A stretch of 64,000 nucleotides of DNA, taken from contig NZ_JAJNDU010000003.1 of NCBI RefSeq assembly GCF_021043365.1, forward strand, positions 186,001-250,000, written 5' to 3'. Made by a program: the position numbers and the translations under genes. The stretch is from Sphingomonas sp. IC-11. Its GTDB lineage: Bacteria > Pseudomonadota > Alphaproteobacteria > Sphingomonadales > Sphingomonadaceae. The notes under the pieces were generated by a model. It made no database searches, was not told where the DNA came from, and worked only from the letters and a program-made list of their open reading frames with translations. Below are positions 9,045 through 17,454 of the stretch, piece after piece; position 1 is the stretch's first letter; each line of letters begins with the position of its first letter.

Positions 9045-11408
9045 TCAGCCGCGGAGCGACGCACCCAGCTTGGCGGCGGCGGCGACGACCTTGTCGGCAA
9101 TCGCCTTCAGCTCGGCCTCGACGAACGCCTTGTCGCCCGGCTGCAGCACGACCTCGACCGCCATCGAGGTTTCGCCGTCCTTGGTGAAGACGTCGAACAC
9201 GCGGGCGGAGACGATCGCGGCCTTGTCCGCGCCCTTTACGGCACGGGCGAGCGCATCTGCGGCCAGCCCCTCCGGCACGAGGAAGGCGAAGTCGCGGCGG
9301 ACGGCCTGCAGCGCGGGCGGCGTATAGGCCGGGCGCATGAAGCCGCCCCCGCCCTTTTGCTCACGCTTGGCGGGAATCGCATCGAGGTACAGCTCCACCG
9401 CGGCGACGCCGGCGTCGAGATCGAACGCGCGGGTGACGTTGGGGTGGAGGATGCCGAAGGCGGCGAGCACCGTTTTCGGCCCGAGCCGCAGCGTGCCCGA
9501 CTGGCCGGGGTGCCAGGCGTCACCAGCTTCGCCGAACACCTGCAGATTATCGACCGGCGCTCCGGCGGCGGCGAGCAGCGCCAGCGCCTCGGTCTTGGCG
9601 TCGAACGCATCGAAGCCTTGCGCCTTGCCCGTCTGCCAGTGCCGCGCGCGGCGGTCACCGGCAAGGACAAGGCTGAGCGTCGCGCGTTCCTTGTCGGCGA
9701 GATAGCGGCGGCCAATCTCGAACAGGCGGATCGTGCCAGCCCCGCGCCGCACGTTGCGCGCGGCGGCCGAGAGCAGGCCGGGCAGCAGCGACGGGCGCAT
9801 GACCTTCAGGTCCTCGCTGATCGGATTGGCCAACGTGAAGGCACCGCCGCCGAACGGCGCGGCTTCGGTTTCCGAGATGAAGCTCCACGTCACCGCCTCG
9901 TCGAGGCCGCGCGCGGCGGCGGCGCGGCGGACGCGGCGCTCCAGCTTCTGCTCCGGCGTGGCGGTGGGCGTCGCGACACCCGGCGCGCGCGGCAGCGGCA
10001 CCGAGGGGACATTGTCGATGCCCTCGATGCGGATCACTTCCTCCACCAGATCGGCCGGGCCGTCCACATCTCGGCGCCACGTTGGCGGGGTGACCTGCCA
10101 ATCGTCGCTGACGATGAAGCCGAGCGAGGCGAGGATCGCACGCTGCCGCTCCGGCGCGACAGCGAGTCCGCCGAGCGTTTCGGCGCGAGCGGGATCATAG
10201 GCGTAGCTGCGCGTCCCCAGCGGCGGCTCGCCAGCGCGCGTCACGCCGGTCGGCTGACCGCCGCACAGGTCGAGCACGAGGCGGGTGGCGATGGCGAGGC
10301 CGTCGTCGAGGAACGCCGGATCTACGCCGCGCTCGAACCGCTGGCGCGCATCGCTGGTCAGCATCAGCTTCTGGCCGGTGCGCGCGATATGCTCGGGATC
10401 GAAATAGGCGCATTCGATGACGACGTCGGTGGTGGTGTCCGACACGCCCGATTCCTCGCCGCCCATGATGCCGCCGATGTCGTGGACATGGGCCTCGTCG
10501 GCGATGACCGTCATCGTCTCGTCGAGCGTGTAGGTCTTGCCGTTGAGCGCGAGCACCGTCTCGCCCGCCTTCGCCTTGCGCGCGACGAGGCCGCCGGAGA
10601 GCTTCGCCTTGTCATAGACGTGCAGCGGGCGGCCGAGATCGACGGTGACGTAATTGGTAATGTCGACCAGCGCGGAGATCGGCTTCTGACCGATCGCGCG
10701 CAGGCGCTTCGCCAGCCACTCGGGCGACGCGCCGTTGGATACGCCGTTCACGCCTTGCGCGAAGAAGGCCGGGCAGCCCGCGGGATCGTCGGTGCGCACG
10801 TCGGGGCCAGCGCCTTCGCCGGCGACCGGCTCCACGCTCAGCGGCTTCAGCGTGCCGAGGCCGGCGGCGGCGAGATCGCGCGCGATTCCGCGCACGCCCA
10901 TGCAATCCTGCCGGTTGGGCGTGATCGACACGTCGATGACCGGATCGTTGAGGCCGGCCCATTCGGCATAGACATCGCCGACCGGCGCATCGGCGGCCAG
11001 TTCGATGATGCCGTCATGATCGTCGCCCAGCTCCAGCTCGCGTGTGGAGCACATCATGCCGTTCGATTCGACGCCGCGGATCGCCGCGACCTTCAGTACC
11101 ATGCCGTTGGCCGGCACCGTCGCGCCGGGCATGCCGAACACGCCGACGAGGCCGGCGCGGGCGTTGGGGGCGCCGCAGACGACCTGCAAGGGGCCGTCAC
11201 CGGCGTCGACCGACAGCACCTGAAGCTTGTCCGCCTGCGGATGGCGCTCGGCCGTCAGCACCTTGGCGATGCGGAAAGCGGCGAGCTTCTCGCCGGGGTT
11301 CTCGACCCCTTCGACCTCGAGGCCGATGCGAGTGAGGCCAACGAGGATCTCGTCCAGCGACGCCGACGTGTCGAGGTGGTCCTTGAGCCAGGAAAGCGTG
11401 AGTTTCAT
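9045..11408 (-). CDS. pheT: Phenylalanine-tRNA ligase beta subunit
   Basis: Beta chain of the alpha2-beta2 PheRS, 787 residues. The start giving MKLTLSWLKDHLDT is the family N-terminus and sits 13 bases after the pheS stop. Domains in order: the tRNA-binding OB-fold (VLTAERHPQADKLQVLSVD, CGAPNARAGLVGVFGMPGA), B3/B4 editing domain, B5 domain, catalytic-like core and C-terminal anticodon-binding (FDX-ACB) domain (PPALQAVRRDFAFLVPEGL). Nothing is truncated. Confidence 0.97.
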   Translation of the reverse strand: MKLTLSWLKDHLDTSASLDEILVGLTRIGLEVEGVENPGEKLAAFRIAKVLTAERHPQADKLQVLSVDAGDGPLQVVCGAPNARAGLVGVFGMPGATVPANGMVLKVAAIRGVESNGMMCSTRELELGDDHDGIIELAADAPVGDVYAEWAGLNDPVIDVSITPNRQDCMGVRGIARDLAAAGLGTLKPLSVEPVAGEGAGPDVRTDDPAGCPAFFAQGVNGVSNGASPEWLAKRLRAIGQKPISALVDITNYVTVDLGRPLHVYDKAKLSGGLVARKAKAGETVLALNGKTYTLDETMTVIADEAHVHDIGGIMGGEESGVSDTTTDVVIECAYFDPEHIARTGQKLMLTSDARQRFERGVDPAFLDDGLAIATRLVLDLCGGQPTGVTRAGEPPLGTRSYAYDPARAETLGGLAVAPERQRAILASLGFIVSDDWQVTPPTWRRDVDGPADLVEEVIRIEGIDNVPSVPLPRAPGVATPTATPEQKLERRVRRAAAARGLDEAVTWSFISETEAAPFGGGAFTLANPISEDLKVMRPSLLPGLLSAAARNVRRGAGTIRLFEIGRRYLADKERATLSLVLAGDRRARHWQTGKAQGFDAFDAKTEALALLAAAGAPVDNLQVFGEAGDAWHPGQSGTLRLGPKTVLAAFGILHPNVTRAFDLDAGVAAVELYLDAIPAKREQKGGGGFMRPAYTPPALQAVRRDFAFLVPEGLAADALARAVKGADKAAIVSARVFDVFTKDGETSMAVEVVLQPGDKAFVEAELKAIADKVVAAAAKLGASLRG

Positions 11409-11421
11409 CTCTATCGTCCGA

Positions 11422-12528
11422 TCACGCCGCGCCGACGCCGCCCGACAGTGTCGGGACGTCGAGGGCGGAGAAGCCATAATGCTTGAGCCAGCGGATATCG
11501 CCGTCGAAGAAGGCGCGCAGGTCGTCCATGCCGTATTTCAGCATGGCGAGGCGATCGATGCCGCAGCCGAAGGCGAAACCCTGCCATTCGTCGGGATCGA
11601 GCCCGCAGGCGGCGATCACCTTCGGGTGGACCATGCCGCTGCCCAGCACTTCCATCCAGCCGCCGTTGGGAACATCCCCGCCGCCGCCGATCACGCGCTT
11701 GCCCTTTTGCAGCGTGTAGCCGACGTCGACCTCCGCCGAGGGTTCGGTGAATGGGAAGTAGCTCGGGCGCAGCCGCAGCACGATGTCGTCGCGCTCGAAG
11801 AAGGCCTTGAGGAACGTCTCCAAGGTCCACTTGAGGTGACCCATGGTGATGCCCTTGTCGATCACCAGCCCTTCGACCTGGTGGAACATCGGCGTGTGGG
11901 TCGCGTCGCTGTCGCTGCGATAGGTGCGGCCGGGCGCGATGATGCGGATCGGCGGCTTGTTCGCCAGCATGGTGCGGATCTGGACCGGCGAGGTGTGTGT
12001 GCGCAGCAGGCGGGGCCGCTCGCGATCCTCGGGCACGTGATCGCCGGCAAGGTAGAACGTGTCGTGCATCGCCCTCGCCGGATGCGTTTCCGGAATGTTG
12101 AGCGCGGTGAAATTGTGCCAGTCGGTCTCCATTTCCGGGCCAGTGGCAACCGCGAAGCCGAGATCGGCGAAGATCTCCGCCAGTTCGTCCATCACCTGGC
12201 TGACCGGGTGGATCGTGCCGGCGAGTGGCGCATCGACCGGCAGCGTCATGTCGATCCGCTCGGCGGCGAGCTTCGCCTCCAGCGCGGCGGCCTCCAGCGC
12301 GGCCTTGCGATTGGCGATGGCGTTGGTCACGGCCTCGCGCAGGCCGTGGATCGCAGGGCCCTTCACCTGGCGCTCCTCGGGGCTGAGGCCGCCCATCGAC
12401 TTCAGCAGCGCGGTAACCCGGCCCTGCTTGCCCAGCGCGTCGACGCGCACGGTTTCCAGCGCCTCCAGCCCGGCCGCGGCCTCGATCGCGGTCAGCAGGT
12501 GCGTCTTCAGGTCGTCAATCTCGGTCAT
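11422..12528 (-). CDS. pheS: Phenylalanine-tRNA ligase alpha subunit
   Basis: Catalytic alpha chain of PheRS, 368 residues. It has an N-terminal coiled-coil tRNA-binding arm, then the class II core with motif 2 ([14 protein letters not shown]), the FHQVEGL stretch of the active site and motif 3 ([14 protein letters not shown]). It follows rplT in the usual ribosomal/PheRS order and is followed directly by pheT. Hairpins in the 187-base leader between rplT and pheS may adjust its expression. Confidence 0.97.
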   Translation of the reverse strand: MTEIDDLKTHLLTAIEAAAGLEALETVRVDALGKQGRVTALLKSMGGLSPEERQVKGPAIHGLREAVTNAIANRKAALEAAALEAKLAAERIDMTLPVDAPLAGTIHPVSQVMDELAEIFADLGFAVATGPEMETDWHNFTALNIPETHPARAMHDTFYLAGDHVPEDRERPRLLRTHTSPVQIRTMLANKPPIRIIAPGRTYRSDSDATHTPMFHQVEGLVIDKGITMGHLKWTLETFLKAFFERDDIVLRLRPSYFPFTEPSAEVDVGYTLQKGKRVIGGGGDVPNGGWMEVLGSGMVHPKVIAACGLDPDEWQGFAFGCGIDRLAMLKYGMDDLRAFFDGDIRWLKHYGFSALDVPTLSGGVGAA

Positions 12529-12579
12529 CAGTCTCGCCCATGCGGGTTGTTATGCGCGCTTTACTCGGGAAGGCGCCAG

Positions 12580-12621
12580 ACACGCAAAGGGCGCGGGTGT
12601 TGCCACCCACGCCCTTCGTGT
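12580..12621 (-). promoter_or_regulatory. Large hairpin in the rplT-pheS interval
   Basis: An extended inverted repeat reads ACACG, AAGGGCG, GGGTG on one side and CACCC, CGCCCTT, CGTGT on the other, with small bulges and a 4-base loop. On the minus strand only three Ts follow the inner stem, so it is a weak intrinsic terminator at best. It could be an attenuator or a partial terminator setting the ratio of L20 to PheRS. I found no phenylalanine-rich leader peptide in front of it. Confidence 0.45.
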
Positions 12622-12694
12622 CGCTTCAGGTCCGAACCGCGCCACGCCGTCAGACGGAACAGCTGCGCTGCTCCGCTGCCCGGCCTGGCGAAGT

Positions 12695-12720
12695 CCTGAT
12701 CTAGCTGGCGCTAGATCAGG
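12695..12720 (-). promoter_or_regulatory. Perfect 11-bp stem-loop containing the rplT stop codon
   Basis: CCTGATCTAGC (12695-12705) and GCTAGATCAGG (12710-12720) are exact reverse complements around a 4-base loop. The TGA of rplT (12718-12716) lies inside one arm. No T-run follows, so this is not a standard terminator. A role in mRNA 3'-end protection, ribosome release or pheST control is possible. Confidence 0.55.
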
Positions 12721-13087
12721 CGGTCGCTGCGGCCGGCAGCGCGTTCTTCACCTGAGCGACGAGCGCCGTAAACGCTTCGCCTTCGTGCATCGCGATGTCG
12801 GCCAGGACCTTGCGGTCCAGATCGATGCCCGCAAGCTTCAGGCCGTGCATGAACTGGCTGTAGGTCAGACCCTCGGCGCGGACGCCGGCGTTGATGCGCT
12901 GGATCCACAGGCCACGGAAGGTCCGCTTCTTAACCTTGCGGTCGCGATACGCGTACTGGCCGGCCTTCTCGACGGCCTGCCGCGCGATGCGGATCGTGTT
13001 CTTCCGGCGACCGCGGTAACCCTTGGCCTGTTCCAGAATGTTCTTGTGCTTGGCGCGAGTGGTTACGCCCCGCTTGATGCGTGCCAT
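12716..13087 (-). CDS. rplT: 50S ribosomal protein L20
   Basis: A 123-residue protein with the characteristic basic N-terminus ([33 protein letters not shown]) and C-terminal domain ([40 protein letters not shown]). It binds 23S rRNA early in 50S assembly. It follows rpmI by 17 bases. A perfect hairpin includes its stop codon. Confidence 0.97.
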   Translation of the reverse strand: MARIKRGVTTRAKHKNILEQAKGYRGRRKNTIRIARQAVEKAGQYAYRDRKVKKRTFRGLWIQRINAGVRAEGLTYSQFMHGLKLAGIDLDRKVLADIAMHEGEAFTALVAQVKNALPAAATA

Positions 13088-13104
13088 GTGCTAGTTCCTC
13101 TCGC

Positions 13105-13308
13105 TCAACGCAGGCCGTACGGCGCCCATGCCTTCACCGTCGCGGTGTCGGCCTTCGACAGCACCTTGGTGCCGCGGTTCTGGCGGATGTACTTGCTGTT
13201 GTGGCTGATCAGGCGGTGACGCTTGCCAGCGACGCCGTGCTTGAGCAGGCCGGATGCGGTGAGCTTGAAGCGCTTCTTGACGCCGCTCTTGGTCTTGAGC
13301 TTGGGCAT
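13105..13308 (-). CDS. rpmI: 50S ribosomal protein L35
   Basis: A 67-residue basic protein with the L35 signatures MPKLKTKSGVKKRFKLTASG and KRHRLISHNSKYIRQNRGT. It is first in rpmI-rplT-pheS-pheT. The textbook upstream partner infC is absent here; the next gene upstream is a divergent AsmA-like gene. infC is found at 45.7 kb. Confidence 0.97.
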   Translation of the reverse strand: MPKLKTKSGVKKRFKLTASGLLKHGVAGKRHRLISHNSKYIRQNRGTKVLSKADTATVKAWAPYGLR

Positions 13309-13458
13309 TTTGGTCCTTTCAAATCAAGCGAGACTGGAACCGCCGCGGCAGCCCTGATGGCCGGGCGATTCTTTTCACCTCGCTGGGAAGAAGCGGGGCG
13401 CATAGCGGCGGGGCCGGTCAAATGCAACCAACGCCTGCGCCATGCGATTCCCGCCTTC

Positions 13459-15600
13459 ATGGACATGGCGACTGAACCTGATCGGCAGCCCCCGCTGTCC
13501 GGGGTAAAGCCCACGCCGGGCACGGCCCCGCGCGATCCGCGTCATCGCCGTCATATCCTGCGCAACACGATCATCGCCATCCTCGCCATCCCGGCGCTCA
13601 TCTGGCTGGTGCTGTTCATCACCAAGGGCCGGTTCCTCAAGGGCCCCTTCGAGACGATCGTCGGGCGGATGACCAACCGCGAGGTGCGCGTCGGCGGCGA
13701 TTTCCAGCTGTATTTCGCGCCGCTCAGGATCAAGTTCTACGCCGAGCGCTTCACCATCGCTAATCCGGAATGGGCGACGCGCCCCTATCTGTTCCGCGCC
13801 GACCGGATCGACACGCGAATCGCGCCACTGTCACTGCTGTTCGGCAAGCGGCGACTCTACTGGCTCGACCTGCAAAACGGCGCGGCGGATCTGGAGTGGA
13901 ACGCCGGGCATACCACCAACACCTGGACGTTCAGCGAGAAGAAGGGCGGCAAGCCGCTGGAGTTTCCGCGCATCGACGTCGCAACCGTGCGCGGCACGAC
14001 GGTGCGCTATCTTGATCCCCGCATGCGGCTGCTCGCCGATCTCGGGATCGAGGACATCCGTTCGGAAGATGCGCAGATCGGCAAGTCGGTGCGGGTCGGC
14101 GGTACCGGCCGCATCCGCGACACGCCGTTTCGCGTCACCGCGCAATTGCTGTCCCCCGACGCGACGGTGAACCGCGGCGAGAACAAGCTGACGGCGCGCG
14201 CCTGGGCCGCGAACAACGTGGTCGACGTGTCGGGCACGCTCCCCTCGCTGGCCGAGATCGAGAAGGTGCCGCTGCAGACGCGCGCGCGCGGGCGTGACCT
14301 GTCCGAACTGCTCGGCATCATCGGCGTCGTCCTGCCCGAAACGCGGCGCTATGCGCTCAAGGGCCGGATGGTGAAGGACGGCGAGGTCTACCGTTTCACC
14401 AATATTGCCGGCACCGTCGGCGAGAGCGACGTCGCTGGCAAGCTGACGGTGACCAACGGGGATCGGCTGCACCTCGACTCGGTGATCCGTACCCGCAGCC
14501 TCGATATCGTCGATGCGTCGGTCCTCGTCGGCTACAATCCCGATATCGTCGAAACGAAGGGTGCGGTCGCGGCGGCGGCGGCGACCGGATCAGGCCCGCG
14601 CAAGCTGCTCCCGGACGATGACATGCCGGTCGAGAAGATGCGCACCTTCGACGCTGACCTCGTGTGGACGGTCGACCAGGTGAAGTCGCGCCGCGTGCCG
14701 ATCTCGAACATGGAGCTGACGCTCGATCTCGATCGCGGCCGCCTGGCGCTGTCGCCGTTCAACTTCGCCATGGCGCGCGGCAACGTCGCCAGCGACATCG
14801 TGTTCGATACGCGCCAACGGCCAAGTGCGGTGAAGTATGACTTCCGCCTCGCGCCGACGCCGATGGGGCGGCTGTTCGCCGGCTGGGGCGTCGCGGAATC
14901 GGGCACCACCGGCACGATCAAGGGCCGCGTCCAGTTGAACGGCCGCGGCGATTCGATCGCGGATTCGCTCGCGACATCAAGCGGCCGCATCGCCTTCGTC
15001 ATGCCGCAGGGCGCGCTGTGGACACGCAACGTCCAGCTGTCCGAACTCGACATCGGCACGTTCGTCCAGAAGATGTTCGCCGGCAAGCTGAAGAAGCCGG
15101 TCGAGATCAATTGCGGTCTCGTCGCGTTCACCGTGCGCAGCGGGATTGCGGCGGCAGACCCGATCCTGATCGACACCAGCAAGAACGTGATCCTCGGCCG
15201 CGGCGGTTTCAGCTTCCGTACGGAGGCGATCGACATCGCGATCCGCGCGGATGCCAAGAAGTTCAGCCTGTTCTCCGGCCAGTCGCCAGTGGGGATCGGC
15301 GGCTATTTCTCCGCGCCGTCGCTTGACGTGATCAGCCCGCAGTTGATCGGCCGGGCAGGCGCTGGCCTCGGTCTGGCAGTGGTAGCCTCGCCGCTGGCGG
15401 GCGTTCTCGCCTTTGTCGACATTGGCGACGCGAAGTCGGCCGCTTGTGGCCCGGTGCTGGCGGGGGCAACGGCAGCCGCGCAACGCACCACCAAGGGCGA
15501 GAAGCGCGACGACGTCGGCAGCGGCACCACCGCCAAGGACGAAAAGGGCAAGGAGAAACCCGGCAAGGAACAGCGCAAGAAGTTCCTGGGGATTTTCTGA
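13459..15600 (+). CDS. AsmA-family protein
   Basis: A large membrane-anchored protein of about 713 residues. The N-terminal cytoplasmic segment is Pro/Arg-rich. One helix (about 36-55, NTIIAILAIPALIWLVLFI) is followed by a long periplasmic beta-rich region with the AsmA start (GRFLKGPFETIVGRMTNREV) and the C-terminal AsmA part (GTIKGRVQLNGRGDSIADSL). AsmA-like proteins are thought to carry phospholipids or influence outer membrane assembly; that role is family knowledge. Two in-frame ATGs (13459 and 13465) compete, with no clear Shine-Dalgarno. The C-terminus is Lys/Glu-rich. It is divergent from rpmI. Confidence 0.88.
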   Translation: MDMATEPDRQPPLSGVKPTPGTAPRDPRHRRHILRNTIIAILAIPALIWLVLFITKGRFLKGPFETIVGRMTNREVRVGGDFQLYFAPLRIKFYAERFTIANPEWATRPYLFRADRIDTRIAPLSLLFGKRRLYWLDLQNGAADLEWNAGHTTNTWTFSEKKGGKPLEFPRIDVATVRGTTVRYLDPRMRLLADLGIEDIRSEDAQIGKSVRVGGTGRIRDTPFRVTAQLLSPDATVNRGENKLTARAWAANNVVDVSGTLPSLAEIEKVPLQTRARGRDLSELLGIIGVVLPETRRYALKGRMVKDGEVYRFTNIAGTVGESDVAGKLTVTNGDRLHLDSVIRTRSLDIVDASVLVGYNPDIVETKGAVAAAAATGSGPRKLLPDDDMPVEKMRTFDADLVWTVDQVKSRRVPISNMELTLDLDRGRLALSPFNFAMARGNVASDIVFDTRQRPSAVKYDFRLAPTPMGRLFAGWGVAESGTTGTIKGRVQLNGRGDSIADSLATSSGRIAFVMPQGALWTRNVQLSELDIGTFVQKMFAGKLKKPVEINCGLVAFTVRSGIAAADPILIDTSKNVILGRGGFSFRTEAIDIAIRADAKKFSLFSGQSPVGIGGYFSAPSLDVISPQLIGRAGAGLGLAVVASPLAGVLAFVDIGDAKSAACGPVLAGATAAAQRTTKGEKRDDVGSGTTAKDEKGKEKPGKEQRKKFLGIF

Positions 15601-15611
15601 CCGGTAAGTGA

Positions 15612-15842
15612 CTACATCGTATCGGAAAGCGGGCGGCCGGCGCTATGCTCGATGATAGCGCGGGCGCGACGGTTGCCCCATTCTTCCACCTGGCGCCATT
15701 CCGCCTTGGTCTTGCAAACACGCTCCTTGCGGACCAGCGAGCCGGTGATTTCGATCTTGCGGCAAACGCGTTCTGCCGGCGGCGGCGATACACCGCCGGA
15801 CAGAGCCGCAACCTGAAGCAACAGCCCCAAAGACATGATCAT
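15612..15842 (-). CDS. Small secreted protein, copy 1 of a tandem pair
   Basis: A 76-residue protein of unknown function. A hydrophobic N-terminus (MIMSLGLLLQVAALSGGVS) looks like a signal peptide. The mature part has two cysteines in a block VCRKIEITGSLVRKERVCKT, then EWRQVEEWGNRRARAI and a GRP near the C-terminus. The ATG at 15842 is preceded by GGGGGGAA about seven bases upstream and is preferred to a longer reading. The next gene upstream encodes a close paralogue. The two cysteines could form a disulfide in the periplasm. Confidence 0.7.
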   Translation of the reverse strand: MIMSLGLLLQVAALSGGVSPPPAERVCRKIEITGSLVRKERVCKTKAEWRQVEEWGNRRARAIIEHSAGRPLSDTM

Positions 15843-15884
15843 TGATGTTCCCCCCAAGCGCCGCCCACATGGGCGCACGCCTCA

Positions 15885-15917
15885 CGCGGCGGGAGGTGCC
15901 CCCACACACCCGCCGCG
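15885..15917 (-). terminator. Hairpin between the two small paralogues
   Basis: CGCGGCGGG (15885-15893) pairs with CCCGCCGCG (15909-15917) around a 15-base loop, after the stop of the upstream copy on the minus strand. No T-run follows, so terminator activity is uncertain. Confidence 0.35.
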
Positions 15918-15933
15918 ACCAAGCAGCCGATGA

Positions 15934-16176
15934 TTACTGACCGGTCGGACGCCCGGTGCTGTAATCAACAATCGCCCGGGCGCGAGAATTGCCGTTTTCA
16001 TCAACAGCGCGCCATTCAGCCTTGGTCTTGCAGACCCTTTCCTTGCGGACGAGCGAACCGGTTACTTCGATGCGACGGCAGATGGGCGAATCGGCGGGCG
16101 GTGATGCCGGCATCGCAGAAGCAGGCGTGGCCGCAGCCTGAAGCAAGACAGCAAGCGCAACAGAAATACCCGACAT
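15934..16176 (-). CDS. Small secreted protein, copy 2 of a tandem pair
   Basis: An 80-residue paralogue of the gene at 15612-15842. It has a signal peptide (MSGISVALAVLLQAAATPAS) and the shared core ICRRIEVTGSLVRKERVCKT, EWRAVDENGNSRARAIVDYS and GRP. From the first core cysteine on, the two copies are identical at most positions, whereas the signal peptides differ. That indicates duplication followed by selection on the mature part. A longer start at 16239 would run into the hydroxylase gene's end and is rejected. Function unknown. Confidence 0.72.
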   Translation of the reverse strand: MSGISVALAVLLQAAATPASAMPASPPADSPICRRIEVTGSLVRKERVCKTKAEWRAVDENGNSRARAIVDYSTGRPTGQ

Positions 16177-16207
16177 TCCCCATTCTCCCCGTTTGAACTT
16201 GATCCGC

Positions 16208-17380
16208 TCACCCCACGACAGGGGAACTCGATAGTTCATCTACCATAGCGCAATAGTCGGCAACAATGGCCTGCTCTTCCGGGGAAAGATGTGGATTCCA
16301 GACGTCAAAGATCAGCACGGCGCGTAATTCATCGCTGTTGTTCCATGCTTCATGTTCGATGGTGTCATCAAAAGCGAAGGGTTGGCCGACCACCCATTCC
16401 CGGGTTTCCCCACCGACGCGGAAGCCGCAGCCCGGTGGCACGATCAAGGGCAGATGCACGATGGCCCGCGTATTGGTGACGCCAGTATGCGGCGGAATGC
16501 GGGTGTGCGGCTTCAGCATGGAAAAGAACGCGCTGGGCGCCCTGCCCGGAATGCGCGCACCTGGCAGTGCCGCCAATGCGGCTGCCGTGTTGGGGCAGCG
16601 ATCCAGCACGGGCGTGTTGGGGCGACCATATTCCCACAGGAAGCAGGCGCCCCAATCGAGATTGTGGTTGAGTGGATCCCACTGGCTGCCGGAAACCCCC
16701 TTTTCCATTCGAACATAGGGGATCAGATCCGCGCCGGGATCCGCGATCAGCGCCTGAAGCTCGGCGCGGATCGCGTCTGTCCTGGCGGCGAGATCCGCGA
16801 ACCAGGGAAAATGATGGTCGTCAAAGAATTCGTCAGCGGGCAAAAAGGGATAGTGAATGCCCGCACAGACATTCGGATAAATGCGACGGGTGCCGAGCGA
16901 ATGTTCGATGAACGCCTGGGCACGACGGCGGCCCGTCTGCCCGAAGTCGTCATAGCGTGGCGCAAGTGCCTGGCGGATGGGTGTCGCGAGGGCCGCTCCC
17001 TGTTGCGCGCAATAATCGCGGGCGTGGGCAAGCAGCCCGGCCAGTTCCTCGCTGGGACTGGCGATCTGTTCACCCAATTGAATCACACCGGACCAGCGAA
17101 GCATTGCCTCGCGTCGGTCGCCGGCCCGTTCAAACCATTGTGCCAGCCGCACCAGAGCGGCGAGATCGCGCGCATCAATGCCAAGGGCCCCTTCCAGCGC
17201 CACACGCTCACCAGACTCATCCCCCGCCAAGCGGCGCGCATGAGCCAGATTGCGCCACAGGCTACCCGCGGACGGATCAAGCGCCACCGCCTGCTCGAAG
17301 CATCGTTGCGCCTTCGCGAGATCACGATTGCGCAGGGCCGCCAGGCCTTGGGCATTGGCTTCTTGAGAGGTCAGCGACAT
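16208..17380 (-). CDS. TPR-aspartyl/asparaginyl beta-hydroxylase domain protein
   Basis: A 390-residue protein. TPR-like helices occupy about residues 1-95 (AQGLAALRNRDLAKAQRCFE, LWRNLAHARRLAGD). The C-terminal Fe(II)/2-oxoglutarate oxygenase domain belongs to the AspH/LpxO family. It shows KPHTRIPPHTGVTNTR, with His298 as the likely first iron ligand, and DDTIEHEAWN with His343 as the second; IFDVWNPHLSPEEQ closes the fold. There is no signal peptide. It probably hydroxylates a protein side chain, a lipid or a small molecule; the substrate is unknown. It is divergent from the sulfotransferase-like gene, sharing a 74-base promoter region. Confidence 0.85.
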   Translation of the reverse strand: MSLTSQEANAQGLAALRNRDLAKAQRCFEQAVALDPSAGSLWRNLAHARRLAGDESGERVALEGALGIDARDLAALVRLAQWFERAGDRREAMLRWSGVIQLGEQIASPSEELAGLLAHARDYCAQQGAALATPIRQALAPRYDDFGQTGRRRAQAFIEHSLGTRRIYPNVCAGIHYPFLPADEFFDDHHFPWFADLAARTDAIRAELQALIADPGADLIPYVRMEKGVSGSQWDPLNHNLDWGACFLWEYGRPNTPVLDRCPNTAAALAALPGARIPGRAPSAFFSMLKPHTRIPPHTGVTNTRAIVHLPLIVPPGCGFRVGGETREWVVGQPFAFDDTIEHEAWNNSDELRAVLIFDVWNPHLSPEEQAIVADYCAMVDELSSSPVVG

Positions 17381-17454
17381 GACCTCTTCTTATGTCGCGG
17401 CGACAACGTTGGAAAGACAATGCTGCGCCCGCGAAGAAAGGCTAACGGCAAGTA

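Noticed and set aside
9357..11486. 709-residue open frame opposite pheT
   Set aside because: It mirrors the codon structure of pheT in a GC-rich genome, has no recognisable motif and is Arg/His-rich. pheT is certain.
13081..13458. Long upstream extension of the AsmA gene
   Set aside because: It would run antisense through rpmI and its leader; the hydrophobic anchor follows the ATG at 13459.
16177..16239. Upstream extension of the second small secreted protein
   Set aside because: It would overlap the hydroxylase gene and put charged residues before the signal peptide.
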